A model generated the notes under the pieces. The model worked only from the letters and a program-made list of their open reading frames with translations, did no database searches and had not been told where the DNA came from. Below, piece by piece: positions 39,247-50,660 of a stretch of DNA of 64,000 nt. Origin of the DNA: Sclerurus mexicanus (taxonomy: Eukaryota > Chordata > Aves > Passeriformes > Furnariidae); contig VWZF01002965.1 in the NCBI GenBank assembly GCA_013396755.1, positions 60,325 through 124,324 of the forward strand, given 5' to 3'. The stretch's first letter is position 1. The number at the start of each line of letters is the position of its first letter. Made by a program: the position numbers and the translations under genes.

Positions 39247-40336
39247 ATAACTTAAAAACCCATGTTTCAAAGAACACTCAGTCACCTTTATGCTTTTATT
39301 GACATAATTGAAGTAAACCCATGCTTAGTGCTTGAATGTGTGCTGCAGTCTCAGAAGACTTGCACTGGGGAAAAAAACCCACCAGAAAATAATCCAGAGC
39401 CTGCATTTATGGGACCACAGAAGAGGGAACTGCTTGTGCATTTGAAGCAGTAGTAGCACATGTAAAAGCAATTTTTCAGTTGGAGTAGTTTGGCAGGAGG
39501 CAGGAGATCATTTCTGATGCACTACATAATGGAAAACAATGGCTCAGATGCTGGAGCAGGACCATCCAGCCCTGTGGAGGCTGGTGAGACAGCCATTCCT
39601 GCCTCTGTGTGTGTGTACACTCCATATGTGCACATCCACACGTATACATGCAGACTTTTATTATGTAAGACAGAAAAGATGCTTGGCTTGTTTTATTACT
39701 TTTTGACTATGTGCTGTCTCTCATAGGAGGTAAGACTGGTAGGATAAGGGATGCCTGTGTTGAAATGTAATCATAAATGAGAAAAATGTCTGAAAAAGGC
39801 AAAACTAGCTATCATGATACATTGGGGAAAGTGTCATTAAAGAATTCTATACTAAGAAAAAGCAAAATAGAATACTAAAAATAGAGAGGAAACACATTTT
39901 TCAGTCTGCTTTCCTTCTCTTCAGCCCTCCCTTTCCTTTCTTCAACACCTTACTTTTAATTTTCACCCTGTGTGTAGTCCACGAATGAATTGAAATGGAG
40001 TGATACATTTTGTTTTCCCTTCTCTTCCCCATTCATTGAGAAATGCTAGCCTTCACTTCTTCTAGGATATTGTGTTTGACACCTTTCAATTAATTACATG
40101 TAAGATTCTAGAAAATGTCAAAATTTGATTCAGAGCTAGAAATGTATAATTAGCAATTGTGTTGGGATATCCTTCTAATATTTGGCTTCCTTTCCCCAAG
40201 AGGAAGATGAAATACCATAGAGGGTCCCTTAGGAAATAGCAATGCTGGGAAGTCACAGCTCTCATGGCGGGGACCAGAATTTGCTTATTTGCTTCTCCTT
40301 GTTTCTTTTGCACCAATCAGTTCTACCCTTCTCTTG
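39247..40336. other. Non-coding sequence
   Basis: No gene, RNA or repeat family recognised. Short open frames only. Confidence 0.5.
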
Positions 40337-40374
40337 AATATATATAAATATATATATATTAAATATAATATTTT
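40337..40374. repeat. (AT)n-rich low-complexity tract
   Basis: Nearly pure A/T sequence with tatata and aaatata units. No associated element recognised. Confidence 0.85.
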
Positions 40375-40959
40375 AGGTGTCGTTCAATAAAAGGGATTCT
40401 CACATCTGTTGCAAAGTGTCTGGGAATACTGTTTTTGGGGGAACTACTCCCTGGAATTCTAAATGGTTACAGTGGACTTGTCATATGTTACATTAATTCA
40501 TTAACTTAAGAGAAAAGACAACACAGAGCACTTGGCACTTCTGCAAATACCTTCTTCTGCATATACCCCCCTGTGCAAGATGAGGAAGGAAGAAATGAAG
40601 GCTTGGCTGTCCACAACACTCATTTCTCTTTATATCAGCCTGAGTGCAAGAAGGGGTATTCCTTTCCCTGCTGTCTAACCTTGGCGTCCTCTAGATACAG
40701 GTGTCCATTTTCACTGACCAGAAGACTTGGTCATGCTGACAAGAGCACTTTGGTTAATCCCTCTTGAAGACTTTGCTCAGGCTGCACAACCTCCATAACA
40801 GCAAAGGAAATGGTTTTATATGGGCAACAGTGCCATCATGGCCTTTTGTGCCCACCCCATCCCAAGGTCTGCTTTCCTGATCTCAAGGCCAGACCAGTTT
40901 TTTGGTGTTGCTGTGCCACCTTGAAAGGAGCTGTTTGAGGAAGGAACATGAGAAGGCTC
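40375..40959. other. Non-coding sequence
   Basis: No supportable gene. Base composition rises in GC toward the next segment. Confidence 0.5.
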
Positions 40960-41402
40960 CACCAGGCGTGTCTTGTCTCTCTCTGGAGCATTTTGCCTGA
41001 GCTATGCTGGAGTCATCACCATGCATGGGGATGGATGCTTTTGATCATCACTCATTGACTTGACTTCCTGACTTGACTTTGGATGTACCCTGGTGGCTGT
41101 CGGACCCTGGCTGACCCAGGCTGCTGTCACCACACCTGTCCTGCTCTCCTGGCTTGGCCACCACAACTGGTCCATGCTGGGAAGGGCATCCTGAGCTCCA
41201 GTTTCCCCCGCCTTGCAGAGCAGCCCACTCCTTACACACAGCTCTGCAGCTGCTTTCAGTAAAACTCCCTTAGGGACAGGGCTGGTTTATTGCTCTGCCT
41301 CTCCACAAGGGTTGTGCCCACTGGAATTCCACCTCTGGATCCGTGGGGTCCATCCCCTTTTCTGCCTTGATCTAGTGAGCCCATCAAACATGCAACACTA
41401 AG
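40960..41402. other. GC-richer segment, possible unrecognised LTR or repeat
   Basis: A block of about 440 bases that is GC-richer than its surroundings. It carries a direct repeat of tgacttgactt (about 41057-41083) and an AGTAAA-like polyadenylation variant near 41259, and no convincing coding frame. The texture is like avian LTR sequence, but I could not place ends or a TATA box. It could also be ordinary GC-rich unique DNA. Confidence 0.25.
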
Positions 41403-42668
41403 AGCACAGATTTGAAGGTTTCTGTATTATACACCATTTGATCTTCTGTTGAAACAACTGGTATGTTTCTTTCTGAGCTAATTCCCACCTGCCAGGAGAG
41501 TCAGCCCATCCTGTCTGTGCTTGCTCTCCTCATCTACCCCGGAGCCTGGCAGATCTCCCAAGTGCTCCTTAGGTGGTCCCACTCCTGATCTCCCTCTAGG
41601 ACAGCCCTACCTTTAACCTCAGGCCCAGCATGCTGTTCATTGGCACGGAGTCAGTTCCAGGCTATTTCCCAGCAAAACAGCCATCCCTGCAATTCACTGG
41701 TATTTCCTTTTGTGATATTTCAGGAGGTTTCCCCCTTTTCAACCCCAACAGGATAGTATCTTGCAAAGAACTGAAGAGCTGGACACTATCTGTGCAGACA
41801 AATCACCAGTTCCTTCTCCAACAGGGTTTATGCAACCTTCACTTGTAACCTCCTGGGCTGATACCAAAACCATTAATTACCAAAGCCATTCTTTAGAATA
41901 GCTTTTTGAACAGGCACTAAAAGCAAGATACGGGGGGGGAAAAAATCCATTTGTCTGCAGATGTTGGGGGCTGATGCCTGGAGGCTGAGCTGCTCTTGGC
42001 GTCATGATGGACTTGTGTGATCTCAGCCTGTCCCTGTAGTGGCGTAAGAGAGGTGAAGCCAGGCAGGAATGTCTTCCAAACCACCTGTATTTAAAAATAA
42101 TGATAATAAAAGTAATATTCTGTGGAGGCTTCATATTCTGCACGGCCCCTCTGGCTTGGTTATTTATTTTTTTTTAATTTCTTAAAATGCTACCGCAACT
42201 GCACAGGTCAGACAGGATGGCAGATTTGGCTTAACAAATAACAGACTAGGAAGGTGACATGGGGATAGTTTCTCTTAAAGTCATTCTTTCTCAATTAGCC
42301 CAATTTCGAGGCAGGGACTTCTTGGGACAGTACAAGGGAAGCATCTTGAGATTCTCAGCTATAATGCTTCAATGTAGCTTAAACTTTTCTCTGTTGACTT
42401 ATGGTATTTGCTTGTACCTTTGGGAGAAGAAATGTCTGCTTAGATAATATACTTGTCAAATGGGCAATGTCTGCCTGCAAATGCTAGCTTCTTCCACTGA
42501 AAATATCCTGATTAGGACAAACTGCAGCAATGAGCTCTAATTCCTTCAGACCCATTCCTAGCAGATGCTGAACACCTACTGTGAATTAAGCAGCAATAGG
42601 AACCAACAGCACTCAGTGTTGTATGAGGCTGTGTTCTTTGCTGTCTTAGTGAATATGCCATTCAGCAT
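41403..42668. other. Non-coding sequence
   Basis: No gene or repeat family recognised. The first 450 bases continue moderately GC-rich; a T run lies near 42166-42176. Confidence 0.5.
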
Positions 42669-42700
42669 TAAAAAAAAAAAAATATATATATATACATATA
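42669..42700. repeat. A run plus (AT)n microsatellite
   Basis: A 13-base A run followed by tatatatatatacatata. Simple sequence. Confidence 0.9.
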
Positions 42701-44803
42701 CCAAATTTGTATCAGTGTCTGATACAAGAGACTTTACACCCTCAGCCAGAAGGGAAAATGGTCAGCGTGTCAGCATGTTCTGATAAGGTAAATCCCATGT
42801 GAATATGTTTAACCACCTCTCTAGTCCTCACCACCCTCTGATAATGGTGAGTGATGACATTATCCGATAGGCAGAGAAATGTGACTGGCACTGGTGATCC
42901 ACTAGTGACCGTACAAGTAGGGTACCTACAAGTAGGTCTGCTGTTTCCCAGACCATAATGCCTGAAAGAACAGGATTTTGACAAAATCTCAGGAAGAAGG
43001 TTTGTACTTCCACATAGGAAAGAGATTAGGATTTGTAGGAAAAACTGTTTAGATCTTCTCTTCATGCATTCAGTAGCTGCACAGAACTTACCACCTATAC
43101 ACTGATTTTCAGACCTACGGAAGGTGCAGAGTGAGTCATGACTGTTCTTCCCATGAAAGCCCCACAGGGTATCCTAAGCAGACTAAACTTTAGTTTCTAC
43201 AGATAAATAGGTTATATATCCAGTTTCCTAAGTGCAAGTGGCTCATTCTTCACTTTGTTTTACATTTAGGATACATTCTGCAGGCCTAACACTATCTTTT
43301 TTAAATATACTTTTTAATAAGGAAACAAGTTCAAGACTTTGCCAAGAAGATATTAAAGCAATTTTGGTATTCCCCTTGTCCTTCCCATATCCCATCAGAT
43401 CCTTAGACAGATTTCCATCTCCCTGAGATTAATTAGAACTTAAATAGCTGAACAGCCTAAGGATGATGTCCTATGTTGTGCAACAAAGCAATCAGGAATT
43501 ATTGTTGAAGCCTGTCTGTCTTGAAGTGGCAAGACCAGTATTTTCCATGATTCCGCCCTGCTAAACTGCCAAGCTGCCTTTTTTATCTCACAAAAACAGG
43601 TATGTTAGATATCCACCATGACTGAAATTTTGGCTGCAGTTTGTGTCATCAGAGTGGCTGCTTTCATGCAGAGAAAGCCTCTGTGAACTCACATTGCCAT
43701 GAACCTCCCACAGCTACAGGCTGATGGCCCCCATGGGTCACACAGCCTGTGACAAGGGGACCTTGCCCCCTCCTAATAACATATAATGAGCTCTATTCAG
43801 TACTCCTTGTTTTCACATATCCTGACTCGTGCTTCAGCCAGTTTTTTCTCTGCTGGGAGAGTGGTGGCCTGCCTTCTGCTCATTATACATGTTCTTTCCT
43901 GTAGCAGCTTTAAAGATGGACAAGGTTTACTTTTAGAGAAGGCATTTTGACCTTTTCTAGCAATGGATCCTGCTGTTCAGTCATGTTATGCATGCCTAAG
44001 AAGACCAGGATGATCAGAAGAGCAGAATGAATGTTTCCTCTACATATTTTCTGCTAAGAAGCTTGTGAGGCAGCCTGCAAGTCTCATGCTAATTACTGCA
44101 CTTTCAAAACACAAATTCGAATCTGTTATAGCCCCAGAAGGTGGAGGGGGGAAAAAAAAAAAGTAGTAATATGTTTTTTAATACTGAGTCTGGAATAAGC
44201 TTATAAAATCTTCATAATTATCAAAGTAAAATAGAGAGGCTGAAGTTAGGGTATAGGGAACTAGTTATGTTCACTTGCTTTTGTAAATGTTTCTCTCTTG
44301 AAATCATGAACTAAGGAGGTACATTGTTTTGCCTATTTGATTGTTGTTGGCAACATTTGGAAAGAAGCCACTGTCACAGTTCCCTGTGATCCACAGGCTG
44401 AAGACAGGCACATATTGACATATGTCAGCAAACTGCATAGATACTGAATCTGCATGTAAAAGTCAAATTTTTTTGGCGCAATGTCACATGCTGGTCACTG
44501 TGCAAATTCAACAGGCTTAGGGTTAAATCCTGTCAAATTTTGAATGATCATCACACACTAACTGGTTGTGAGGTGGCAGGATTTCACTCTTAACAGAGAA
44601 CAAGATTTTCTTTCTTTTTTTGGTGACAATGAATGGCATTTATAAATTGTATCTTCTCACAGTGTAAAGGCTGCTGATTGCTTTCTAGATGGTCGTACAC
44701 TGCGTTGAGAGGGCTGTGCCAGCACCAGTCTGCAATCACCAGGTGCTTGGTCAGGCTGGTGGCTTTGGAATTTATTTCACCAAGTGTACTCAAGTCACTG
44801 GAA
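42701..44803. other. Non-coding sequence
   Basis: No gene recognised. The decamer tacaagtagg occurs twice about 17 bases apart near 42912-42936. An A run lies at about 44153-44162. Confidence 0.5.
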
Positions 44804-44823
44804 GATGGATGGATGGATGGATG
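44804..44823. repeat. (GGAT)n microsatellite, short
   Basis: Five GATG units in a row. Same motif (opposite strand) as the long CATC array at the right end of the window. Confidence 0.9.
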
Positions 44824-45119
44824 TAAAAGATTTATTCCCACAAGCTCTTTGTTCTTTCCATATTGACCTCTCTTGCTCTTTTAAAATTTTCTGTGAATAG
44901 TTGGCCAGGGTGCCCACGAAGCAGGAGGAATAGAAGGGAGGTGGGAGGGAGAAAACCATGTCAGGACTTCTTTGAACTGGTGACACCAGCTGGTTTCTGC
45001 AACATAAGGATGATTTCCTACTGTCTGCAAGACCTTTTGTTATCTTATGTGATAAACCAACAAGTTGGTTGCAAAACCAACAAGGAGCAAAGAGTGTCAA
45101 TGGCAGAAGGGAGACCCCA
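44824..45119. other. Non-coding sequence
   Basis: Transition into the GC-rich patch; no gene recognised. Confidence 0.5.
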
Positions 45120-45700
45120 AATCATATCCTGTCCTGGCTGCTCCCAGGCTCATCCCAGGGCCACCAGGCAATCAAAAAAAAGCCCATAGCACAGCCCCCA
45201 GGAGCCCAGGGGCAGGATGGCAGGCAGGAACACAAATCAAAGGCTCCTGAGGACTGACCCACTTTGCCCAGGACCACCCCAGCTGACACCCAGTGTGAAA
45301 CCCACCATGAGCAGCCAAGGGGCTGAGGTGATCTGGGGAAGAACAGGGGTGGTAAAAAGAGGGGCAAGGAGGCAAAAAGAGCTGGCAGCAGTTGGCTGGT
45401 GGGTGCTCTTGTAAGCGATTCACTGCATCCAGCCAGCTCAGCCTCTCCCAGCTGCTCACCTGAGCATGTGTGCACACCTGTGGGGTCTGACTGCAGCATT
45501 TGGGGTCAGAGGGTTTGTGAGAGCCTCGTGCCCGAGGTGCACAGAGGTCATGGGTGTGCAAGTGAGTGTGCAAGGGTCAGCAAGGGTCATGATGGGTGTG
45601 ACACTGGGCTGGGGAAGAGGCTGGGATCCAGCAAGTGTGGGGGTCTCTGTGGGCAAGGGCACAGGGGGTTTGGCTGTGGGGCAGGGGAGTCCTAGCCAGC
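45120..45700. other. GC-rich, CpG-poor patch with many overlapping open frames
   Basis: About 580 bases clearly richer in G and C than the flanks but with few CpG dinucleotides, so not a typical CpG-island promoter. Frames of 60-133 codons are open on both strands at once, as expected where stop codons are rare. The 3' half has loosely repeated 'gtgtgcaag' and 'ggtcagcaagggtca' words. No protein family recognised. Confidence 0.4.
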
Positions 45701-45769
45701 ACACAATCCCAGTGTGTGATTTCTTGAATGGCAAGTTTTCTGTGGGACTTGGTGGGGCTACATGCTGAT

Positions 45770-45819
45770 GTATATTTGTATATGTACATATAGACATATA
45801 TCTATGGATACGCATATGC
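45770..45819. repeat. AT-rich tata/acat low-complexity tract
   Basis: Impure tatat, gtatatgtacatat and agacatatat units. Largely alternating purine-pyrimidine sequence with no associated element. Confidence 0.7.
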
Positions 45820-46469
45820 TGTCAGGTTTTGGGAAGAATCCCTTTCATATCTTCTGTAAATAGGCAACAGATGTCCCTGATTAATTCAAGCTCCTGGAAT
45901 TCAGATGCACTTGACAACAAGTGGAATCCTCACCAAATGAGAAACCACAGTTCTGTGTTTGGAAGTCATTACACATCTGCTTCTTGTATGTGTTACAGCA
46001 TGACTCAAACAGAAATGTACAATTGTCTTGCAGCCTAAAAGATTTTAGATCTCTTTTTCTTCCTCAAGTCAATCTTATTTCATTTAATAAAAAAATTACT
46101 ATTCCCACATTCAGTCTTGCAGCAAAATAGTGAAAATCAACACAGAAAGGACCATTTTTTTTTCCGTTTTAGCTACAGAAGTAAAGCTAAATAGCCAGTC
46201 TGAAAAAATATGACATTTCAACTTCTGGGTCAGGACATGTCTGTTTTCTGATGGGATCTTCAGGAGTACAGACATGCAGAATTGCTTTTTCCTTCCTCCC
46301 CAGTATGGAAGCAGTGTGTCATTGCTCTGACATGTGGTTTGAGAGGGAGAGTTTCTTACCAGCCCTTTAGAACCAACTGCAAAGCCTGAACCTTTAGAAA
46401 AAGGATTTGCCATTTTAGGAATCACACTTTACAACTCTGAATCTCTGCATTGTTAATTTCTTACACATT
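45820..46469. other. Non-coding sequence
   Basis: No gene, RNA or repeat family recognised. A minus frame at 46111-46425 (104 codons) has no recognisable domain. Confidence 0.5.
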
Positions 46470-46523
46470 ACAAAAAACCAAACCAAACAAAAACCAAAAA
46501 AAAAACCACCACAAAACCCCCCA
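46470..46523. repeat. A/C-rich tract
   Basis: 54 bases of A and C on the plus strand (caaaaaacc, aaaccaaac, accaccac, aaaacccccc). Same class as the tracts at 19973-20071 and 37171-37292. Confidence 0.9.
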
Positions 46524-46668
46524 TTTTATGGAACATCTCACTTTAAGCATCTGAGTGTCCCATATGTATTTTCTCTCAACTCCAAAGAAGTACTGTAGGA
46601 CTCTAAAGACCTAAATTCTGCTTTCTCTCAGGGTGCTACACATGGCATAGTGAGGTGATGAGCAGCAC

Positions 46669-46676
46669 TATTTAAA
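46669..46676 (+). promoter_or_regulatory. Candidate TATA box
   Basis: TATTTAAA lies 33 bases before the ATG of the signal-peptide-like segment described next. A start site near 46698-46702 would leave a leader of only about 10 bases, which is short. No CpG island or conserved upstream motif supports it. Confidence 0.15.
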
Positions 46677-46708
46677 ACTTTAAGACCAAGTGCATCAGCA
46701 ACCTCAAC

Positions 46709-46777
46709 ATGAGAGCAGTCACCTGTTTGCATTTCCTTTCTTCATGTCTGCTTTCACTCAGCAGAAATCAGGGTAAG
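46709..46777 (+). other. Candidate first coding exon of a secreted protein
   Basis: An ATG in context caacATGa opens 23 codons beginning MRAVTCLHFLSS and continuing CLLSLSRNQGK: a short basic start, then a hydrophobic core, as in a signal peptide. They end at AAG|GTGAGA, a near-consensus splice donor (GT at 46778-46779), with a second donor five bases earlier (G|GTAAGG). A TATA-like box lies just upstream. Signal-peptide exons of small secreted peptides often look like this, but the sequence matches no family I know and no second exon was found. The frame stays open to 47131 by chance if unspliced. Confidence 0.18.
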
Positions 46778-49550
46778 GTGAGATCAGCTCTGCATCCTGA
46801 ATGCACTGCACTAACTGCGGGCTCACAAAGCTGTGGAAGATCTTACTGTGGAGCGCAGGAAAATGATCAGCTGCAAGATCTGAATTTATGCAGTCAAAGA
46901 TGGGAAGTCTTCTCTGATGGGTCCGTGACCACTAAGATTCTTTCCTATTTCCCTTCCACACTCTTGGCTTTACAATCTCTGTGGCTTAAAAGTGTGTTGT
47001 TCCCAAAGCATTCCTTTTCTTTCTCACTCTCTCTCTTTAAACTGGGTCACCTGATCTCTGTGGACAGGCACTACAGCCATAGGAAAAACAAGTATTGGAA
47101 CAATTATCTCTGCTTATGCACACTGCTGTGAGAGAGGGGGGAAAAATGAAGATAAATCCTCCCACTATTTTGACTTTCACCCATAATGCAGGAAGTTAAA
47201 ACAAATCTTTCTAGACCTGGTCTATGTAGGTACACCTTGTAAGCCCCACTCTGGTCTTTGTCTTGCTCTCAGACACCTTATTAACCTAAAGAAGAAATAT
47301 GGGATGGCTCCCCAGGCAGGGAAAATGGAGATTAATAATGAGATCCATTAGAGGTATTCTCTTTCTGTCATTCATATTTTCCCCACTCAATTTTTCTGTT
47401 AAAAGTGAAAAACAAAGACCAGGGCTGTCCACTTTTCAGTTTTTTTTTTCCTTCAGTCTCTGGGGACAGAGAAGAAAATTCATTTCTCAGAAGAAAAATT
47501 CTCTGGCAATCAAAATACTTGATCCTTCATTTTCATCCTGAATAATTTTCCACATCAATAGAAAAAATAAAGACTTGCTATCATGACTTGAATGCATGCA
47601 TATCAACTTCTACCTGGACATGATTTAATAAATCAGAGCCTTTGGGCCAGAAATTCTGTGGCAAAAAATAAAATTTAAAAAAAAAAAAAGGCAATTCTTC
47701 CATAATTCCCTAGTTATTTAACTGGATTAATATGCCAATGTATTTAAAATCAGTGCAAGTACTACTTACATGACTTTTAATTTTTTTTTAGGTTAACAGC
47801 TAGGCTTTTAAAGTATGTTTAACTCTGCTTACATCCAAATTAGTAAGTCTGAATTGCTTCTCTGGATTAGCAGGTGAGGAATATGAACTGTGTACTTTTA
47901 GAGTGAAAATTTACATCAGAGCCTTGTTATAAATCCATTTTAAGTCCACTTTAATATTAAACTATACATTGCATGACACAACTACTATAATGCAAAGTGA
48001 AGAAGAGATTACATCACAAATTCAAATAAACTGTTGTAGAGGTAGAATAGTAGCATCACACTGTCAAATACTAGCAAGCAGACTTTTTTATTATCTTCAT
48101 TTTCTAATATTGATGCTATATTGGTAGCATTTCTAAATAAGCTGGAAAATGTTATCTCCAGGAAGTGGTGACTGAACTAAAAGACACCTAAAAACACAGG
48201 AGCATTAAGTACTTTGACGGTGGAAAGCCACTTTGTGTGCATATACATTAGAACTGGTCATTTGAGTGGGTGGGGGGCTGTTCAAAGGGCTCAGTGAAGA
48301 AAAGCTCTTAATAAAATCAGTATAATTAAGATCTGAAGGCAAATTACAAATAAATTTTGTTATCCTCTCTATCTCAAAAGGATGTGTACCTCTAGATTGT
48401 TTGACAAAGAAATAGAGGGAGAAACTAATCAAATTTTTTTTTAAAGAGAAATTTATTCTTGGTGAATTGTGTCACCTTCGTCAGACATATGATGCAAGCA
48501 GGAATAAAAGGACCTATTGAGAACACAAAATATTAAACCTTTTTCTTTCACTAGAATTAATTTGAACTTTTGGGTGGTGGGGGAGAGAATTTAATTAATG
48601 CTTTCTGTAGGAAAAGTAATATACTGATAAGTAAAATACATTCTAACACTGATACTGACACTGACCATGGGAAAGGGGGAAAAGGCAAAATAGGAGAGAT
48701 GTAAGAAGTGTCAGAACACATGCCTAACTTTGAAACTGCAGCATGAAGACTAGCATTTCACCACTTGATGTCACTGTAGCACTTGATGTTTGTAATTCCT
48801 TGCCCATTTCTAGTTGCTACTATTGCTTCTGTTGCTGCTGGACTATTTATTTATTTTAATCGTGGTCATTGCTGCTACTTTTAATCTACAATGAAAGGCA
48901 CTGATCAACCTGGCAGCTTCTAATTGCCTTCAAGTCTCACAATTAATCTTGCTGGACATTACACAAGCATCATAAAGCCTTAGGCACCAAACTGATTTGT
49001 AATAAGCTGATTCAGAGATGGATAGAATTTGCACAGATCAAGGTTTGCAAATCTCTCAAATCTGCTAATGGTGAACTTAACCAAGTTCACAGTCCTCTTC
49101 CCTTCACACCAACATCCTTTTCCTTCTTCCCAGAAAAAGGTGTTTCCTGACATTGACACTTCTGTGCACATCTCTCTCTCTCAGTGACACACCATTTATT
49201 TTACACAGAAACAGTTCTATTTGTGATTGTCTCTGCTATTTACAGTGCATGGACTGTCAGATAGAGTTCCCATCTTTCCTAATGCCCCCTGGATATTAGC
49301 AAAATGTGCTAACTTTCAATTAATTAAAGAAATAAAGACGAAAATGCCATTTTAAACTGAAAATATCCTGAAACTGAGGCTAGCAGATGAGGGCATGCTG
49401 TACCAGTGATGGACCAACTGCATCCCTTGATTTCCACATGTAGCCAGCTGCAAGATTTCATATGCAAAAGTCATAAACACACAAATGTTTTGGAATAATT
49501 CTTTAACCGATCTGTCTCTGCTCCTTTCTCTGTTGTCTGTTCATGCCTAT
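46778..49550. other. Non-coding AT-rich stretch with a homeodomain-core cluster
   Basis: No gene recognised. An A-rich tract lies at 47663-47691 and a T run at 48435-48442. Between 48856 and 48949 there are four homeodomain-type cores (TAATCG, TAATCT, TAATTG, TAATCT) in a repeat-free segment, a texture seen in some conserved non-coding elements; conservation cannot be judged here. Confidence 0.45.
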
Positions 49551-50649
49551 TGTGGTGGGTTGACCTTGGCTTGTGGCCAGGTGATCACCAAGCCACCCTC
49601 TTGCTCCCCCTCCTTAGCAAGATAGGGGGAAAAAATAAGATTAAAAGCTCACATGTCAAAATAAGGACAAGGAGATTACTCCCCAGTTACTATCACAGGC
49701 AAAACAGGCTCAACTTGGGAAACATGAATTTAATTTTTTGCCAGTCAATAACAGAGGAGGATAAAACACCTTCCCTACCACCATCCCTTCTCTCTAGGCT
49801 TAACTTCATTCCCAACTCCTCTACCTCCTCCTCAACAAGGGGCACAGAGAAATGGATATTTTGGTCTGTTCATAACACTTTGTCTCTGCAACACCATCCT
49901 CCCCATGCCATCCCCACACTTCAGCAGGGAGTCTCTCCCATGGGAGACAGTCCTTCATTAACTTTTTCTGATGTGGATCCTTCCTGCAGCCTGCAGCTCT
50001 TTAAGAACTGCTCTCCACATGAATCCTCTCCACGAGGCATGGAACAGACTGCTTCAGCATGGCCAGGAGCCCTGCAAGGGCTGCAGGTTCCTTCAGACAG
50101 CATCCACCTGTTCCATGGGCTGCAGGGGGATCTCTGCTCCCCTGCTGACCCCCATGGGCTGCAGGGGGATCTCTGCTCCCCTGCTGACCCCCATGGGCTG
50201 CAGGGGGATCTCTGCTCCCCTGCTGACCCCCATGGGCTGCAGGGGCATCTCTGCTCCCCTGCTGACCCCCATGGGCTGCAGGGGCACAGCTGCCTCCCCA
50301 TGGGCTGCACCTCGGGCTGTAGGGGAACCTCAGCTCCAACACCTGGAGCAGACCCTGTTGCTCCTTCCTCAGTGACCTTGAGACTGCAGGGCTGTTTTCC
50401 CCACATTTTTCTCTGTCCTCCCTCTCCCAGCTGCTGTGCAGTGTTTTTCAGCTGTTCTCGTACCTGCTATCACAGGTATCACAGAGGTATCCAGATGTGG
50501 TATCCACAGAGGTGATACCAGTGATACCAATGGGCTCAGCTTTCTCCAGCTGGTCCATGCTGGAGCTATCTGACACAGGGGCCTCCCACGGTCTTTTCTC
50601 ACAGAAGCCAGCCCTGCAGCCCACTCACTACCAAAACACCACCAACACA
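49551..50649 (-). mobile_element. Avian endogenous retrovirus LTR (about 1.1 kb), family A copy 1
   Basis: Recognised as an avian ERV LTR from several blocks along its length: 'tgtggtgggttgaccttgg' at the left end, 'ggcaaaacaggctcaacttg', 'atgaatttaattttttgcc', 'gggagacagtcctt', the 'ccatgggctgcagggg' blocks, 'ctcacagaagccagccctgc' and 'accaaaac...ccaacaca' at the right end. In the family the AATAAA signal lies on the minus strand, so the sense strand is minus (start TGTGTTGG, end ACCCACCACA). Here AATAAA has decayed to an A run (rc of 49734-49739) and the TATA region is not recognisable. No clear target-site duplication is seen. The long plus and minus frames over it are artefacts of a 39-bp repeat. 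Confidence 0.88.
50113..50297. repeat. 39-bp minisatellite inside the LTR
   Basis: A 39-base unit starting 'ccatgggctgcaggggg' begins at 50113, 50152, 50191, 50230 and 50269. The first three copies are identical, the fourth has one G-to-C change, and the fifth is partial and diverges after about 20 bases. Because 39 is a multiple of three, every frame stays open through the array, which explains the 321-codon plus frame and its minus-strand counterparts. The identity of the copies against an otherwise decayed LTR suggests recent expansion or homogenisation. Confidence 0.95.
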
Positions 50650-50660
50650 TCTCTCTTTTT
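50650..50660 (-). other. Possible polypurine tract beside the LTR
   Basis: On the minus strand AAAAAGAGAGA directly precedes the TG start of the LTR. A polypurine tract in this position is expected upstream of a retroviral 3' LTR. The run is short and could be chance. No internal retroviral protein sequence was recognised beyond it. Confidence 0.25.

Noticed and set aside
45120..45815. Overlapping frames of up to 133 codons on both strands
   Set aside because: Low stop density in GC-rich DNA explains them; no family, splice or promoter context.
49550..50515. 321-codon plus-strand open frame and the overlapping 113-161-codon minus frames
   Set aside because: They run through a non-coding LTR and stay open only because the 39-bp repeat is a multiple of three.
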